Positions 34,358 through 46,309 of a stretch of DNA of 64,000 nt are shown here, one piece after another. The stretch spans positions 11,087,001 to 11,151,000 of the forward strand of contig NC_079885.1 in NCBI RefSeq assembly GCF_029227915.1, written 5' to 3'. Within the stretch, counting starts at the first letter, position 1. Each line of letters opens with the position of its first letter. This stretch comes from Hydractinia symbiolongicarpus. Taxonomy: Eukaryota > Cnidaria > Hydrozoa > Anthoathecata > Hydractiniidae. The position numbers and the translations under genes are program-made. The notes beneath the pieces are model-generated. The model did no database searches, had not been told where the DNA came from, and was given only the letters and a program-made list of their open reading frames with translations.

Positions 34358-34979
34358 TGCAGTTGTGCTCCTTCTCAGGTAAGAGAACGATTTCTGCATA
34401 CTCAAAACCACAATAGTAATAATATTTGATTACATTTTCTTCATCGAAAATGACGTCCTCTGTGGACTCTTCTAAAAATATAAAACATTTTTCGCGATAC
34501 AGCCTAAGAGGAATTTCTCAAAAACCTACATTTTCTAAAAGTAAGTCATACCTGATGTAGATGACATATCTTGAATAAGTAAACACGGTTTAATGCCTCG
34601 CAACACAAGACAAATAAGCTCTGTGAACATCTACCTCATCCAACCAACAACCCAACACCGTCAACAATAGACGTGCAGCCTGAAAGAGGCGCCAAAGTCA
34701 CCTTATTGATTTGTTTAATCAATTTGAATTTTTAGAGTTTCTTTATTTGCCGTGAAACTTCTTTATTTGCTGTGAACTTTCTTTATTTGCCGTGAACTTT
34801 CTTTATTTGCCGTGGACTTTCTTTATTTGCCGTGGAGTTTTTTAATTTGTCGTGACACTTGTGGGCCACCGTATACGGGAGGTTAAAATGCCGAAGGGAC
34901 CAATGAAAATCGGTCGAGATACGGAAAGATCGAGATAACGGATGGTCGAGATAACGAGCACCGACTGTACAACAATTCA

Positions 34980-36206
34980 AACTGCTACATACAATGAAAC
35001 TAAACAAATAAAAAATGACAGATTTACATGTAGCATTCTAAACAAAGAAAACACTTGAAGTGTATTGATGAAGAAAATTTCATCACACAAATCGATAACA
35101 ACTTTAATGTTACTCTCAACAGACCAAACACTGGAGATACTCGCATATATTTCATTGTTTGTGTGGCTAAGTAAATATACAAATAAACATTAACAAATGT
35201 TACTGAATAAATACAAACAAATAATTTACTAGCTACAAGTGCTTGAGTAACTTTAAATGTTGGCAATTATATGAATTGAAACTTCACAAATCGATTTGTT
35301 ATCCTTCACTAATACGGCTTTTCATTTTTTAAGACATCTAATGTTAGCTGTGTACAATACATAAAAAACTAGCATATATAACAAATAGTACGATACACAA
35401 GGGACGTACAAAAACACGGCACAACTCAACGTTCAAGTTTTGCAGATTGAATTTGACAAAATGGATGTGTACCTCCCCCTCGATATGTCATTTTTTAACA
35501 GAAAAGTCATCAAACACGGGACGAATGCATAACTAACACTTGAATTTTAACACTTTAGGAAATTCAATGATTTTGTTTTCTTCCTTATTCCTTCGTTACT
35601 ATTTCAAATTTTAAGGACTTTCAAGGTTGATGGATGTGCTTGTGTAAGAAAGAATTCATACAACTCAAAGATATAAAGTTGGTCAAATTATCACTTTATT
35701 CTTTGTTGGGAAATATAACTTATTGAAAAAAATAATGGACATGAAACACGACATTTGAAATAAAGTTTTAGATGGTCGATCGTCGTTGCTGTTGTTGTTG
35801 TCATCGTTTAAAAGCTAAACATACCAAGTTTTTAGAAATTTAAAATTTTCTCTGTATGTTTTTTTTTAAATGTTACTTTTTGATCTGTGGGATCAAGGAG
35901 GTTGGATGGAAAATTGCTTTAGTTTATTGTAGCAAGTAAACAACTCTTTTTAGCTCAATAGGATTACTTTACTAAATAAAAAAATGTTCATTCCGAAAAA
36001 GCTTGGTCAAACATGTATCCCCATGTATCAGTTACCAAAGGCCGGTATTACGTTCAGCAGAACTTTTAAAAAACGTTTTTGCTCGTGTACTAATCTAATA
36101 CAATACTCCAGACAGTATACTTGTCATTTCTAGAAAATGTGCATGATTCTTTGACTCACTATTGCCGAAAATGTTGGTTGAATAACTTATGGTAATATTG
36201 TAAATT
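34980..36206. other. 3' flank of the channel gene, no gene recognised
   Basis: No convincing coding sequence. AATAAA on the minus strand at 35928-35923 could be a poly(A) signal for the channel gene about 280 bases upstream of it. Confidence 0.35.
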
Positions 36207-37466
36207 TTAGCTTTGAACATTTTTTCTTTCTCTGATTTGACAAAATATTTCCAGGGCGCAACCGAAAAACAAAATTGCACCAATCAAAACAATCCATACT
36301 ATCATTGAAACATGTCTTTCAAACACCTCCTGTATTGAGCGGCTTCCCAAGGTTTCTGTTTTAATTCTTCTTTTAAAGCGATTTTCTGTGCTATCAAAAA
36401 CTTTCTTTTTGTATTCTTCCATACATTTTAAGTGAGACTGCAATATGTTGTTTCTAGGCGCCAATACATGAACAGTGACTTTGATGGGTATTGTATAAGC
36501 AAAGATTAACATTTCCTGTTGAAAACTTGAAGGATGTCCGTTTCTTATGAGATCTTCATTATACGATGCCATATCAGCGTTTAGCAGTGCAGCAAATGCC
36601 ACTCCAGACCTAACCATATCACTCAGCTCTTTCACTGTTTTAGCCAATATAACATCTGCATCGTAATCTTTAAGAGCAATTTCAACTTCAGGGGAATCAG
36701 CTAGAACAGCAATTGTTTTTTTGCTGATATCTAGCGAGGAGGTTCCAGAAATGTTATCAGTTAGAGATGCTGTTAAACAGGAAGCAAATATGATACCACT
36801 CGCCATCCAAATAACGGTGACTATTCGACCAAAAGTCGTAGTCGGTGCAATATCTCCATACCCTACTGTCGTGAATGTAACTGCGCTTAACCAACACGCT
36901 GTTGCAAAACCAGAGATAAACGACCTTTTAAAATCAGAATTAAAATACATCTCGACCAGCCATATTATAATACTGAAAGTTATACTACATAAGAGCACCA
37001 AAAGAAGGATGTTAAAGCTGCTTATTATTCCAAATATAATTTTACTAGACATCAGAATCCTTTCCAATGGTAAGATGACAACTAAATTATTCAGTTCACT
37101 AAATTCATGAAGTGTAAGGTCACGTTGCCTTATTTTGTGCAAATCTTGAGGATCAATAAATTTAATAAAAGGCATCCAAATTGCTTTTTTGCCTGAGATA
37201 TTTTTCAATCTACCTTGACCATATGTTGCATTGGAGTAGAATGTTCGCTTGAAGTCTTGAAAGGTGTCAAACTTTACTTTATAGTCCAACTTTACTGACG
37301 AACTACAGTAATGTTTTCCAACTTCAAACGCTGTCGGTATCATACCGATAACACGCGTGTGATTCTTATAAACATAAGGTTTGGTGTCAACATATATGAC
37401 TTCAATTGTGTTTACTTCATTGTGAAAGAGGCAAAGAAATAGTGGCAGAATATTAATTATCTTCAT
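36207..37466 (-). CDS. Glutamate-receptor-like channel with K+ selectivity filter
   Basis: A 419-residue intronless protein with the ionotropic glutamate receptor layout in compact form: signal peptide (about 1-20), a short extracellular S1-like lobe (21-140), TM1 (about 143-171), a re-entrant pore loop, TM3 (213-236), an S2-like lobe (248-380) and TM4 (385-409) with a short cytosolic tail. The pore loop reads TFTTVGYGDIAP (197-208), a textbook potassium channel filter (TVGYG at 200-204), instead of the Q/R/N-site loop of animal cation-conducting receptors. There is no amino-terminal LIVBP domain. This matches the GluR0-type architecture of bacteria and the K+-selective receptor known from a rotifer. 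S1 has LTLHEFSE where family members have LT(I/L)..R...(D/F)S, so the ligand-binding Arg is not obvious; the ligand is unknown. It is predicted to be a plasma-membrane tetramer. The ATG is the first in frame. Confidence 0.85.
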   Translation of the reverse strand: MKIINILPLFLCLFHNEVNTIEVIYVDTKPYVYKNHTRVIGMIPTAFEVGKHYCSSSVKLDYKVKFDTFQDFKRTFYSNATYGQGRLKNISGKKAIWMPFIKFIDPQDLHKIRQRDLTLHEFSELNNLVVILPLERILMSSKIIFGIISSFNILLLVLLCSITFSIIIWLVEMYFNSDFKRSFISGFATACWLSAVTFTTVGYGDIAPTTTFGRIVTVIWMASGIIFASCLTASLTDNISGTSSLDISKKTIAVLADSPEVEIALKDYDADVILAKTVKELSDMVRSGVAFAALLNADMASYNEDLIRNGHPSSFQQEMLIFAYTIPIKVTVHVLAPRNNILQSHLKCMEEYKKKVFDSTENRFKRRIKTETLGSRSIQEVFERHVSMIVWIVLIGAILFFGCALEIFCQIRERKNVQS

Positions 37467-38265
37467 AGTGTGATGTGTCTGTTATATAGCGAAGTTTGTT
37501 CACTTCTTCATTAAGTTAAATTAATGTGATACACCTTGTAAACGTAGATTTAAAATGTTTAATCGAAACTTCCAGTTAAAAATTGCCTGCAACTTTACTT
37601 AGTTATTTCAATACCTATGAACACCTGTTTTTAATAAATCACACAACTCATATTTGAGAGTAAATGAATTCCACAGTACATCATAAACTACATATGAAAT
37701 GTTGTTACGATCACAGAACATTTTTCCTTGTTTAAAATCTTTGCTATATTAAATATGGATTGTGTTGATGAATATCAATACATTTTAGGTTGAACCAAAG
37801 AAGTATAAAATATATATGTACAAAAACAAGTGAATAGCCTTTTCAAAGAAGACCTTGTTCCTTTTTTGGTTCGTTTAAATCTTTTAAAAATTTTCTAATG
37901 TAGTTTAACTTCTGATCTGGAGCAGGTAAAGCTTGAATTAAGGAAGTCTCTCTTTACAGTGAGAAATCATGTTTAATTCTGCGTTTTGAGCTTCATGGCT
38001 TGGTTGTAAGGTTAACCCAAATGTAAAAGTAGAGAATGTTTTTGTAATATGTTGGTATTTGTTGCATTTCCTAGGAAAGTCTTAAAATTTGAGATTTTTT
38101 AAATTACTTATATATACACAATAATTAATCAGAATTTAAGACTCTCAACTTGTTTTCAAGCTTTTTGTAGCTACAATAGGGCGCCAAAATAAACATATTA
38201 TACTAACCTTTAACAGTTGTTTTACATCAAATTGGAATTAAAAAAGCAATATTTTCCAACATAAC
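37467..38265. other. 5' flank of the channel gene
   Basis: No coding sequence recognised. Confidence 0.4.
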
Positions 38266-38375
38266 AACTTCATCCCCAGAGCATCTTGTACTTTTTCTGA
38301 CATCGAGACGGCGATGCGAACATGTTCCCGGTCCTGATGTCAGAAGATTTACAAGATGCTTTGGGGACGAGGTTG
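38266..38375. mobile_element. Foldback MITE (CTCGTCCCCAG family)
   Basis: AACTTCATCCCCAGAGCATC at the left pairs with GATGCTTTGGGGACGAGGTT at the right, and the inner parts (CTTGTACTTTTTCTGACATC / GATGTCAGAAGATTTACAAG) also fold. Confidence 0.7.
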
Positions 38376-39166
38376 CCAAAACATGTATGTCTGCGCACCC
38401 TCAAACATAAAAATACATACTTCGGAGTTGTGGTAATATTGAAAAACTTAAAGATAAGGCGTAGCCTTACGCGTTTGGGCGTAACAATGGCGTAAGAAGG
38501 GCAGAAATTAAAAGGAGTAATCTACAAATACCATTTTGTGGTGAAATAAAGAAAAATTCATCCATTGTAACGGAGAGAAAAAATTATTTATTTTCACTTC
38601 TGCTGCCATATAATAAAGGGCGTAATTGACCACCTGTTGGCGCAAATTTGATGTTTATTTGATTAATATACACGCCATATAGATCAAAATTGAGCTGGTG
38701 CAATTAGAAAGTTGCAGAACAGATCCCTGAAATAAGTGTATTTTAACTCCTCTAATAGGGTAAAATCTGTAGCAATCAAAAACTCCATTATAGTGATACT
38801 TATTTGTAGTAGGAACCCCCGTCAAACCGTCTGAACTAAATAAAGCGTATATTATTGCAGCTTAATTTTTTTTATCCGCGTCAGCGCCAGTTTATATCAT
38901 TCTCCGCCATTGTAGGGTATATCTATGGCAGGCCCGTAGGATTAAGAGCCATGCCCCGGCCCCCGCCTATCAAAAAATGTCAATATAGGTTAACATCGAG
39001 GAGAGTTGAGCAGACGATTTTTACCCAATCTAGGTTTTTTACTTGGTCAAAATTTCCAAATTAAAATATTTCGACCATGTGCTTCATAAAGAACCATTTT
39101 GCCATAAAAAATATTTGTCCCATAACACAAATTTACTTTCAGTAATTTCAGATTATACAATCTGGC

Positions 39167-39575
39167 ATATGGCTATCCACACAGGGAAGACGTTCCACGG
39201 CCGGACCGGATCAAACATAAAAAAAAGCTTTGCGCATGCTCATTGTTAGCTCAATACGCAATCGAAACGGAAAATTGTCCGGTCCAAGAAGCTAGAAGAA
39301 AGATGAAAGTTTTCAACTTTTTTTCTGGTCCGCGGAGCGAATAACAATTTTGACCAATAACAAGGTACAAAAAATAGCCAAGTGACATCAACAAACGACC
39401 GGCAGCAGCAAGCACGTGGTTTTTATCCATATTATGTTGTTATTATTGTCGTAGCAATGTAAAAATTATTATTCGCTCTTTAACGTACTGGAGTAGAACG
39501 GAATGAAACAGAACAGATTTTTATCGTTATCCGGTCCGGTCCGCGGAACATTTTCCGTGTGTGGATATTGGCTTT
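39167..39575. mobile_element. MITE, TATGGCTATCCACAC family, copy 1
   Basis: Inverted ends GGCTATCCACACAGGGAAGA and ATTTTCCGTGTGTGGATATT. The interior (AGCTTTGCGCATGCTCATTG, ACGCAATCGAAACGGA, AGTTTTCAACTTTTTTTCTG) is shared with 43504-43735. Confidence 0.65.
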
Positions 39576-40156
39576 TATACAATACGTAATACTTAGCACG
39601 TCAAAAAAACGACAATTTTTGCACAAAGAATGTTTTTCTTGCGTCTGATTAAAAGAAAAAACTTCATATCTTCTGCGATTTTTGTATTTAAAAAAACTGT
39701 GTAGTAAGTACTGGTCATTTTAGTGATACAGAAATTTTTTTTTGTTCAAATTAAAAGCTACCTCCATAAGGAAATATAACATTCATCTATCAAAGAACCA
39801 CAACTTAACTTTTACTTTAACAAAATAGAACTTGTTAGAAACTTATTTAATACTAAATGTCATTCTCGTCCCCAGAACTCTTTAAGAACTTTCGAGGTTT
39901 ATCTCTATAAGTTTAGTTTATCTCTCTTTATATCTCTCTTTATCTTTATTTATCTATATAAAAAGCTCTTGAGTGGAGAATAGCTAAATGAGAGAGAGAA
40001 ATGAACTCAAAAAAAAGTTTTTTTCAAAAGTATATTCACTGCCTTTAAACAAATAGTAAAGGACGAAGTAATTTGTCTGATATAACTGATACTGAATATT
40101 CGAAACATCGACCGACTGGTTGGTTTAAAATTTCATAAGGGACTTAGCGTCTTTTT
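39576..40156. other. Intergenic, 3' flank of the galaxin-like gene
   Basis: No gene recognised. One half of a CTCGTCCCCAG MITE end is visible at about 39868. Confidence 0.4.
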
Positions 40157-41851
40157 CTATCCTGCACCCTGTAAGTAATACAACGGTTTGTTTGTGTTCA
40201 CGATTGGAAACAATTGTGCTCCTGAAAGGCATCGATGGGTCTGTTTATTGTAAACAACTTTTCCGCACATTCCACTGACAGAACGGTTATATAACTTCCC
40301 GTTATAACAAAAGTGAGATCTCTTATTTAAGCGGAATCCGAATCCACAAAATCCACCATGTTTTTCCCTGTAGCTTCTCCTTTTCGCAGCTAACTGTTTG
40401 CTCAAATTAAAAATGTCTCTTTCTTCTTTTTCGGCGGAGTCTCTCTCGCTGTTATAATCGAGAAAAAGTTTCTCCAACTGAGGAAAGCGTTTGAGATCAC
40501 GCTGGTATACATGACCACCAAAACAGGACTGTGTGTACTTGTTATACAAACCGCTCCCACAAAGTCCGTAAAGACCTTTTGTGTACAAAAAGTTTCTAAA
40601 ACACACAAGTGTATCTGGGTTGTATGCCATTAAACCGCATCTTGGGGTAACGACATTGTTGTAACAAAAATGCGATTTAGGGTTATATTTATTTCTTCCG
40701 CACGCCTCGGAATGTGTGGGCACTAAATTTTTTCTTTGTCCGGCCACTGTTGTCGATTTTTTTCTTAAATTCTTCAATCTATTATAATTCTGAAACCACT
40801 TCTTCGATTTGTTCTTGAGAAGATGGCGTCGAATACTTCTTCCCCAAAGTTGTAACTCCTTCGGAGTAAACAGTGGCTGGACCTGAAATGGTTTAAGTTT
40901 GGCCAACACTTGACCATGCATGCAGTAATGTGTACTCTTGCGGTACACGCGCTTGCCACACATGGCATAGTTCACCCGATTGTAAATTCTCTCGTAACAA
41001 AAATGTGTACCAGGATTAAAAATTTCACCAGCACAAATATTCATTATTTTTCCGTTCTGACAGACTTGACTTAATTTATCGTAGATATTACGAATGCATA
41101 TTCCTTTTCGTAGTCTGTTGTACGTTTGCCCTTTAAAACAAAAAGAAATTGGTTTTCTGTAGAGTCTTGGTCCACAGGTTCCATAAACATACGAGTTGTA
41201 AGGACGATTTCGATAACAAAATTGTTTGTGGGGATTGTAGATCTTTTTTCCGCCTAAAGATAAAAGTACGAGTAAGTTCTCATATATTAAGATACTTGAA
41301 CAGCGGTTCATTCGAAACGTATTCATGCGGATTAAACAACCATCAACCTCGTCACCAGGCCATCTTGTATCCTTTCTGACACCGGGACATGTTCGTCTCG
41401 TCGTTCCAGTTATAGAAAGGGGACAACAGGTGCTGGAAACGAGGTTAGGCAACCATTTGAATAAATACAGTAGCATCAACTAGCTATGAAGGTTTGGAAA
41501 CCACACGCATGTTGATACATGGCAACGAATATTATACTCACAATACGAAGGCATGTATCTTATCAGCAAAGGTGGAAACCGTCGTGTTTTTATCGCCATT
41601 GGATGAATTAAAGATGGTAGCTTCATGATGTCACCATCATCTCCATCATCTCCCAAATCATCTATATCTCCATCATCAACAACTTGTGTTGCGTACCGAC
41701 CAAAGAGAGATGGAGGAATGGGTTTACTTATTCGATGACGTAATTGCAGTATAGATGGTGGGTATACCGCTTGCGGTCCCCGATATAGTGTTGGCCACTG
41801 CGCACATGTTGTAGAGAGTACACAGATAAAGATTATTAGAGGGTAGACCAT
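40157..41851 (-). CDS. Galaxin-like secreted cysteine-repeat protein
   Basis: Two exons, complement of 41542-41851 and 40157-41253, joined in phase 1 (GTGAGT donor, TTTATCTTTAG acceptor) give 468 residues. It has a signal peptide (MVYPLIIFICVLSTTCAQ), a Pro-rich linker, an acidic tract (VVDDGDIDDLGDDGDDGD, residues 57-74), then from residue 104 ten repeats of the galaxin pattern C-G-x3-(Y/F)-N-x4-5-C-(Y/F), e.g. CGKKIYNPHKQFC, CGKRVYRKSTHYC, CGSGLYNKYTQSC, CGKVVYNKQTHRC. Two Lys/Arg-rich spacers interrupt the repeats (about residues 205-260 and 340-385). Joining the exons restores the first Cys, split by the intron, which supports the model. I start at the ATG at 41851 because a polypyrimidine run and CTAG acceptor lie immediately upstream. 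Galaxins are extracellular matrix or skeletal organic matrix proteins in corals, but relatives occur in non-calcifying animals, so a mineral role is only inference. Confidence 0.88.
41345..41446. mobile_element. Foldback MITE in the galaxin-like intron
   Basis: AACCTCGTCACCAGG and GCTGGAAACGAGGTT are inverted ends of the CTCGTCCCCAG family. It makes up about a third of the 288-bp intron. Confidence 0.65.
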
Positions 41852-42495
41852 ACCTAGAATTAAAAAAAAGAAGCTTAACATAACAACAGCAATAAAAGTA
41901 ACGATGAACTATTAGTTTGAATTAATCAACTTTGACTACAGGAGTGAAATAAGTAGTTACCCCAGCTCCGTGTGGACCGAACACAAATATTGATTTTTAA
42001 ATAAGTAATTCCTTAATAAATAACACCACAGACATTAACCAAACGCAAAACCCAAGGCTGAGTTTAAAAAAAAATTCAGTTTGACATCATACGATGCATA
42101 TGCATTAACGTAAAATAGTTCTCCGAAAACGACGTTACTGCGCTCTACTTCAACCAAACTCAAATCCAGGGACTGTTGCGTTTCATACTTTAGGGATGCA
42201 ATCGTTTTAAGAATGCTGAGGCAGAAAAGTGGATTTTGGGGACCATGCTTTATAAACGCTCTATAGATGCCGCCAACCAGCCGCCACTATCAGTATTGCG
42301 CCCAAACGCAGCTTTCTTTAATGCGGCTCTATCAGAAGATACATTTCTTCGCACGAAGACTTTGTTCGAAAGTTAACTAAGATGTGATAACGATAAATAT
42401 GTTTTTTAACTGCAGTGGGGTATGTTATTTTCTGATAATCTTTATCAAAAAGATAAAATTTTCTGTTTTACTTGTATTCTCTTACTTTGATCTGG

Positions 42496-42520
42496 AAGGA
42501 TAGAAAATCTTTCTATCCTT
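42496..42520. other. Perfect 11-bp hairpin
   Basis: AAGGATAGAAA and TTTCTATCCTT separated by ATC. Confidence 0.6.
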
Positions 42521-43097
42521 GTAGCTCTGATGTACTAAATATTATATCGTTAAATTCTAATAAACACCATCCCGAAAAATTAAGATGTAAAAACAGCTTC
42601 AGGCGATGTAAACAAACACGGTAAGCCGAAACAATATCCCGAGATGGTATTCAGGCATCGTAATTCGGACTTGTTTTATCTTGGAATAATTTAACATTTA
42701 TTTTGAATAGAATTCGAGTTAACTGAATTTATGTAAGGGGGTAAGAGTTTTTTATTTAAAAGTTCAGAAAATTTACACAAACTCTACATCATGTACTACA
42801 CAAGGCTTCCAACAATGCATTTAGAGGGGTAAAAAAGGAAATATTTCTCTCACCTTACAAACAGTCTTCACATGATGAACCAAATATCGTTTGTCTGTTC
42901 CTTATATTTTATGAGCTTGTGAAATTATCACATTCTGTATGGCACAGTTTTGTACTTGCGTTCTAATATGAGTTGTCTCAGTGGATGTGCATGACATGCT
43001 GTGCAGTTCTTTCAACAACCATATGCATGTTTACATGAAACCACTGCGTGAAGAGATCAGGTTATTTGTGATCAGAAGCAAAAAATGTTTCTTGAGA

Positions 43098-43142
43098 ACT
43101 TGGATCTAAAGAAAAGTCCAACACTTTTCTCTAGATCCAAGT
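43098..43142. other. 20-bp stem hairpin
   Basis: Arms ACTTGGATCTAAAGAAAAGT and ACTTTTCTCTAGATCCAAGT pair at 19 of 20 positions around a CCAAC loop. It may be a tiny foldback repeat or a structured RNA. Confidence 0.6.
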
Positions 43143-43503
43143 ATAGATGCAAGTAGCGGAAACATTGATGTAAAAATCGCTAGAAATTTGAAGTCATCAT
43201 TCGTCCGCTAAACTTTTTAGATGTTAAATTTGCTACAAAATCTCCTTTTTGCCATCGTTCTGTGTAATAATAATGCAAGAAAGGGCCGACCACTTTTCAA
43301 ATAATACTTGAAAGTACAATGTGCGTATATCAACCCATCTATTTTTACATATTTTCAAATGTAAACCAACTAATATAACCATACTCCTATCTAAAAAGAA
43401 AGAATGCCATGATTGCTACACACAAGGTCTGTTCTAGCATCGTTCTTTAAAAAAAGACTACACGAGTTGGGAACGAGGTTGGGTTCGCTGAAATTCTTCT
43501 CTT

Positions 43504-43735
43504 TAAGGCCAATATCTGTTCCGAAAACGTTCCGCTAAATCAAACCAAAACAAAGCTTTGCGCATGCTCATTGTTAGCTCATTACGCAATCGAAACAGAC
43601 TATTGTCTGGTCCGAGAAGCCAGAAGAAAGTTTAAAAGTTTTCAACTTTTTTTCTGCTTCGCAGAGCGACTAGTATTTTTGACTAAATCCAGTCTGGTCC
43701 GCGGGGCGTTTTCCGTGTGTAGATATTGGCCTTTA
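43504..43735. mobile_element. MITE, TATGGCTATCCACAC family, copy 2
   Basis: Inverted ends AAGGCCAATATCTGTTCCGA and CGTGTGTAGATATTGGCCTT; interior as in the copy at 39167-39575 but shorter. Confidence 0.7.
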
Positions 43736-43996
43736 GTTTAAAAGATATACAAACATAATGCTTGTAAAACATTTATGCAATAAAAAAAGTTTACATTGAT
43801 ACTGACACAGCACGCTTTGTTGCCATCACTGCATATTCCCCATATTTATAGTCCTGTAAACATTGTAAAAATAACCTAACTAGGCTTTTTTGTCTTTTTG
43901 ATGCAACTCCAGAACAAAAAAGAGACAAAGACCCTGGGATTGAGATTGGGTCAAAGAAAACACTTTTTTAAAAAAAACCTGTCTATTTAGCAAAGG

Positions 43997-44076
43997 TTTT
44001 TCCCCAGGGCTTTTTGCCTTTTTGATATGAGAGATGACGTCTATATCAAAAAGACAAAAAACGTTGGGGACGAGGG
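43997..44076. mobile_element. Foldback MITE (CTCGTCCCCAG family)
   Basis: TTCCCCAGGGCTTTTTGCC..TTTTTGATAT on the left and ATATCAAAAAGACAAAAAACG..TGGGGACGAGG on the right form a long hairpin. Confidence 0.7.
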
Positions 44077-45366
44077 TGGGTAGCTCACATTAAGATTTTT
44101 ACAACCTTGCGCAAGAACTATTTGCTTCTCCATGGCGTTGCGCACGGGAGAAGGGGGGAGGGGGCAGAAACGAAATGGAAAGGAGGAAAGAGCGAAGAAA
44201 TAAAATGCAACTTTTGTCTGTTATGTAAAAAAGATCGAGACAATAACCAAGGCAAAAAACATGGTGTAAAATTCACAAAACACGTTTGTTTGTTATTGTT
44301 TTGTTCAGTTGTGTTGTGTGAGAGGAGAGGGTTTTGATTTGAAGTAGTTTTCTTTCCCGGAAGTAAATTTAACTAATGGTTCGTATTCTCTATTCCTTTG
44401 GGTCAACCTACGACCTAAAATGTAAATTTTAAAGTGAAAGGTATAGCAGCTAGCCAGCTAGCCAGCTAGCTTGCTACATATTATGATGAGTCAGCTGTAC
44501 TAGCTATAGCTAAAAGTCGTCTATAGACTTTACATATTTAAAAACACGTTAATGCTAAATATCTAGCTAGCTGTCTGGTATTACGCCATTAACAAAGTAT
44601 AAGCTATTTTACTTTCTAGATACATAGCTACATATACTTTTTTTTGTGTAAAATTTCAACTTTATACTCATATCTGCCCTGGCAAGATTGCTGTTTATTT
44701 CCTTCAGTCAATCATGGCACAAAAAATTAAAAGTGTTTTAATTTTTGTTCAGCTAGATTGGGGGTTAAATTTCTTAAAAATCTGCATGCCAAATGTGTCA
44801 TAATTCAACAAGCAAAACTTTTCCTTTTGTTAGACTTGTATTTTTATTTTGATATTTACAGACAATACTCCGTTATCGTTAGAAACAGTTAAAATAGCAA
44901 TTTAGATCAGATTGTTTTTAATTGTTTTATATATATTTATAAATTAAAAAGTTTTCAAGCAGAATTTTATTTATGCTTGAATAATAAACATTAGCTTCTT
45001 TACCTTTACCCCCATCACCCATTGCTGTCAAATTTAAGTTTGACATAGTTTTTCTTAGGTTGGCAATCCTTGTCTTTTTTAATTATTATCGTTGTTTTCC
45101 ATAAACAGAACATGCGAATTGTACAATCCACAAGGTTTTATCTGACCCTGCATATTGTCAAACTTAATTTTTTTTGAGAAACAGAGATATAAGAAACCAT
45201 AAAAGCATTGTGTGTCCTGTTTAAAAGTGCCATCATTAAACATGTAATCATTATTGTTCCTGGACCCTTTCTGACGTAATCCTATGCAAAAAAATCATTA
45301 GGAGAAACTCTTTTTCAATTTCGGTTTTGTCAACACCTGGGCCCTAGATTTTTTAATCGCTGTGTT
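44077..45366. other. Intergenic, no gene recognised
   Basis: A short purine-rich open frame (44107-44337) has no recognisable domain. AGCTAGC-rich sequence lies around 44445-44580. Confidence 0.4.
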
Positions 45367-45562
45367 ATGCCCCACTTTGTAATAAATGTCCCACCTTTGT
45401 CATAAACTGTATCTTTGTAACATCTGCCCCACTTTGTAATTATGTTGCCCCACTTTGTAATAACTTTTGCCCCAATTTGTAATTTCAGAGCTGCCCCACT
45501 TTGTAATTCATTGTTGCCCCACTTTGTAATTTTCAGAGCTGCCCCACTTTGTAATAATGTTT
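45367..45562. repeat. Minisatellite, TGCCCCACTTTGTAAT units
   Basis: About seven imperfect copies of TGCCCCACTTTGTAAT with variable 3-10 base spacers, including two with TTTCAGAGC. Confidence 0.85.
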
Positions 45563-46309
45563 TTTTTTTTTAAAACAAACACCAGAAAAACAACAGGGTA
45601 TATGTGTTTTTTGCATTAGTATTTTTTTCATCACATTATTCAAGGCGTAAAAACAATGAAATAACTTCTGAATGATAACCATCAAGTTGTTGTGAGTTTT
45701 GATAAAGTTAGTTGGGTTGTAAGAGGATAGAGGTTTATAGCATATTATCAGCATAAAGATAATTCAATTATAGTTACATCAAATACACTTGTTTTTTTGG
45801 GGCTAGACTGGATAGGATAAGCTTTTGGACACCGATGTATACTCACTTTAATGGATTTTGATTTTGGGAATAGTTTTGGACCGGTTTTTATAATTACTTA
45901 TTGTGAAACCCGGATTAACATTAGAAGGAAAACATGTTTTGCGAATTTCTTATTCTGATGATATTGTTATGGAATTTAAGGCTCATATTGTTGAGTTATA
46001 TTCATCCCATGCAAGAAGACAGGTATGACATGGAGAATCCAAAATCCCAGTGCTTTCACTGTCACTCACAGAAACAAATTTTCATAAAATTAATGACATG
46101 TTTTATTTAATTGACATGTTTCGACTTTGCCAAATATAAAAAATTTAGTTACATACAATCTTTATACACAATTTTTCAAAAAATTAATTAAATATTTCCC
46201 AAAAGTACAATTTTTTTATTAAATGAATTTTACAAATCAATATTAATGCTAAACTAACATAAACAATATTGAATAAGCGGCTAAATACAAAACATAAAAT
46301 TAAATTGAT

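Larger units (their letters stand above)
41852..43503. other. Intergenic with two hairpins
   Basis: No gene recognised. It contains the hairpins listed at 42496-42520 and 43098-43142. Confidence 0.4.

Noticed and set aside
41254-41479. Exon-2 frame extended upstream as an independent 440-codon gene
   Set aside because: The extension is intron containing a foldback MITE; the acceptor at 41253 restores the first galaxin Cys.
41852-41881. Alternative upstream ATG (MLSFFFLILG) of the galaxin-like protein
   Set aside because: It lies in a polypyrimidine-CTAG acceptor; the downstream ATG gives a clean signal peptide.
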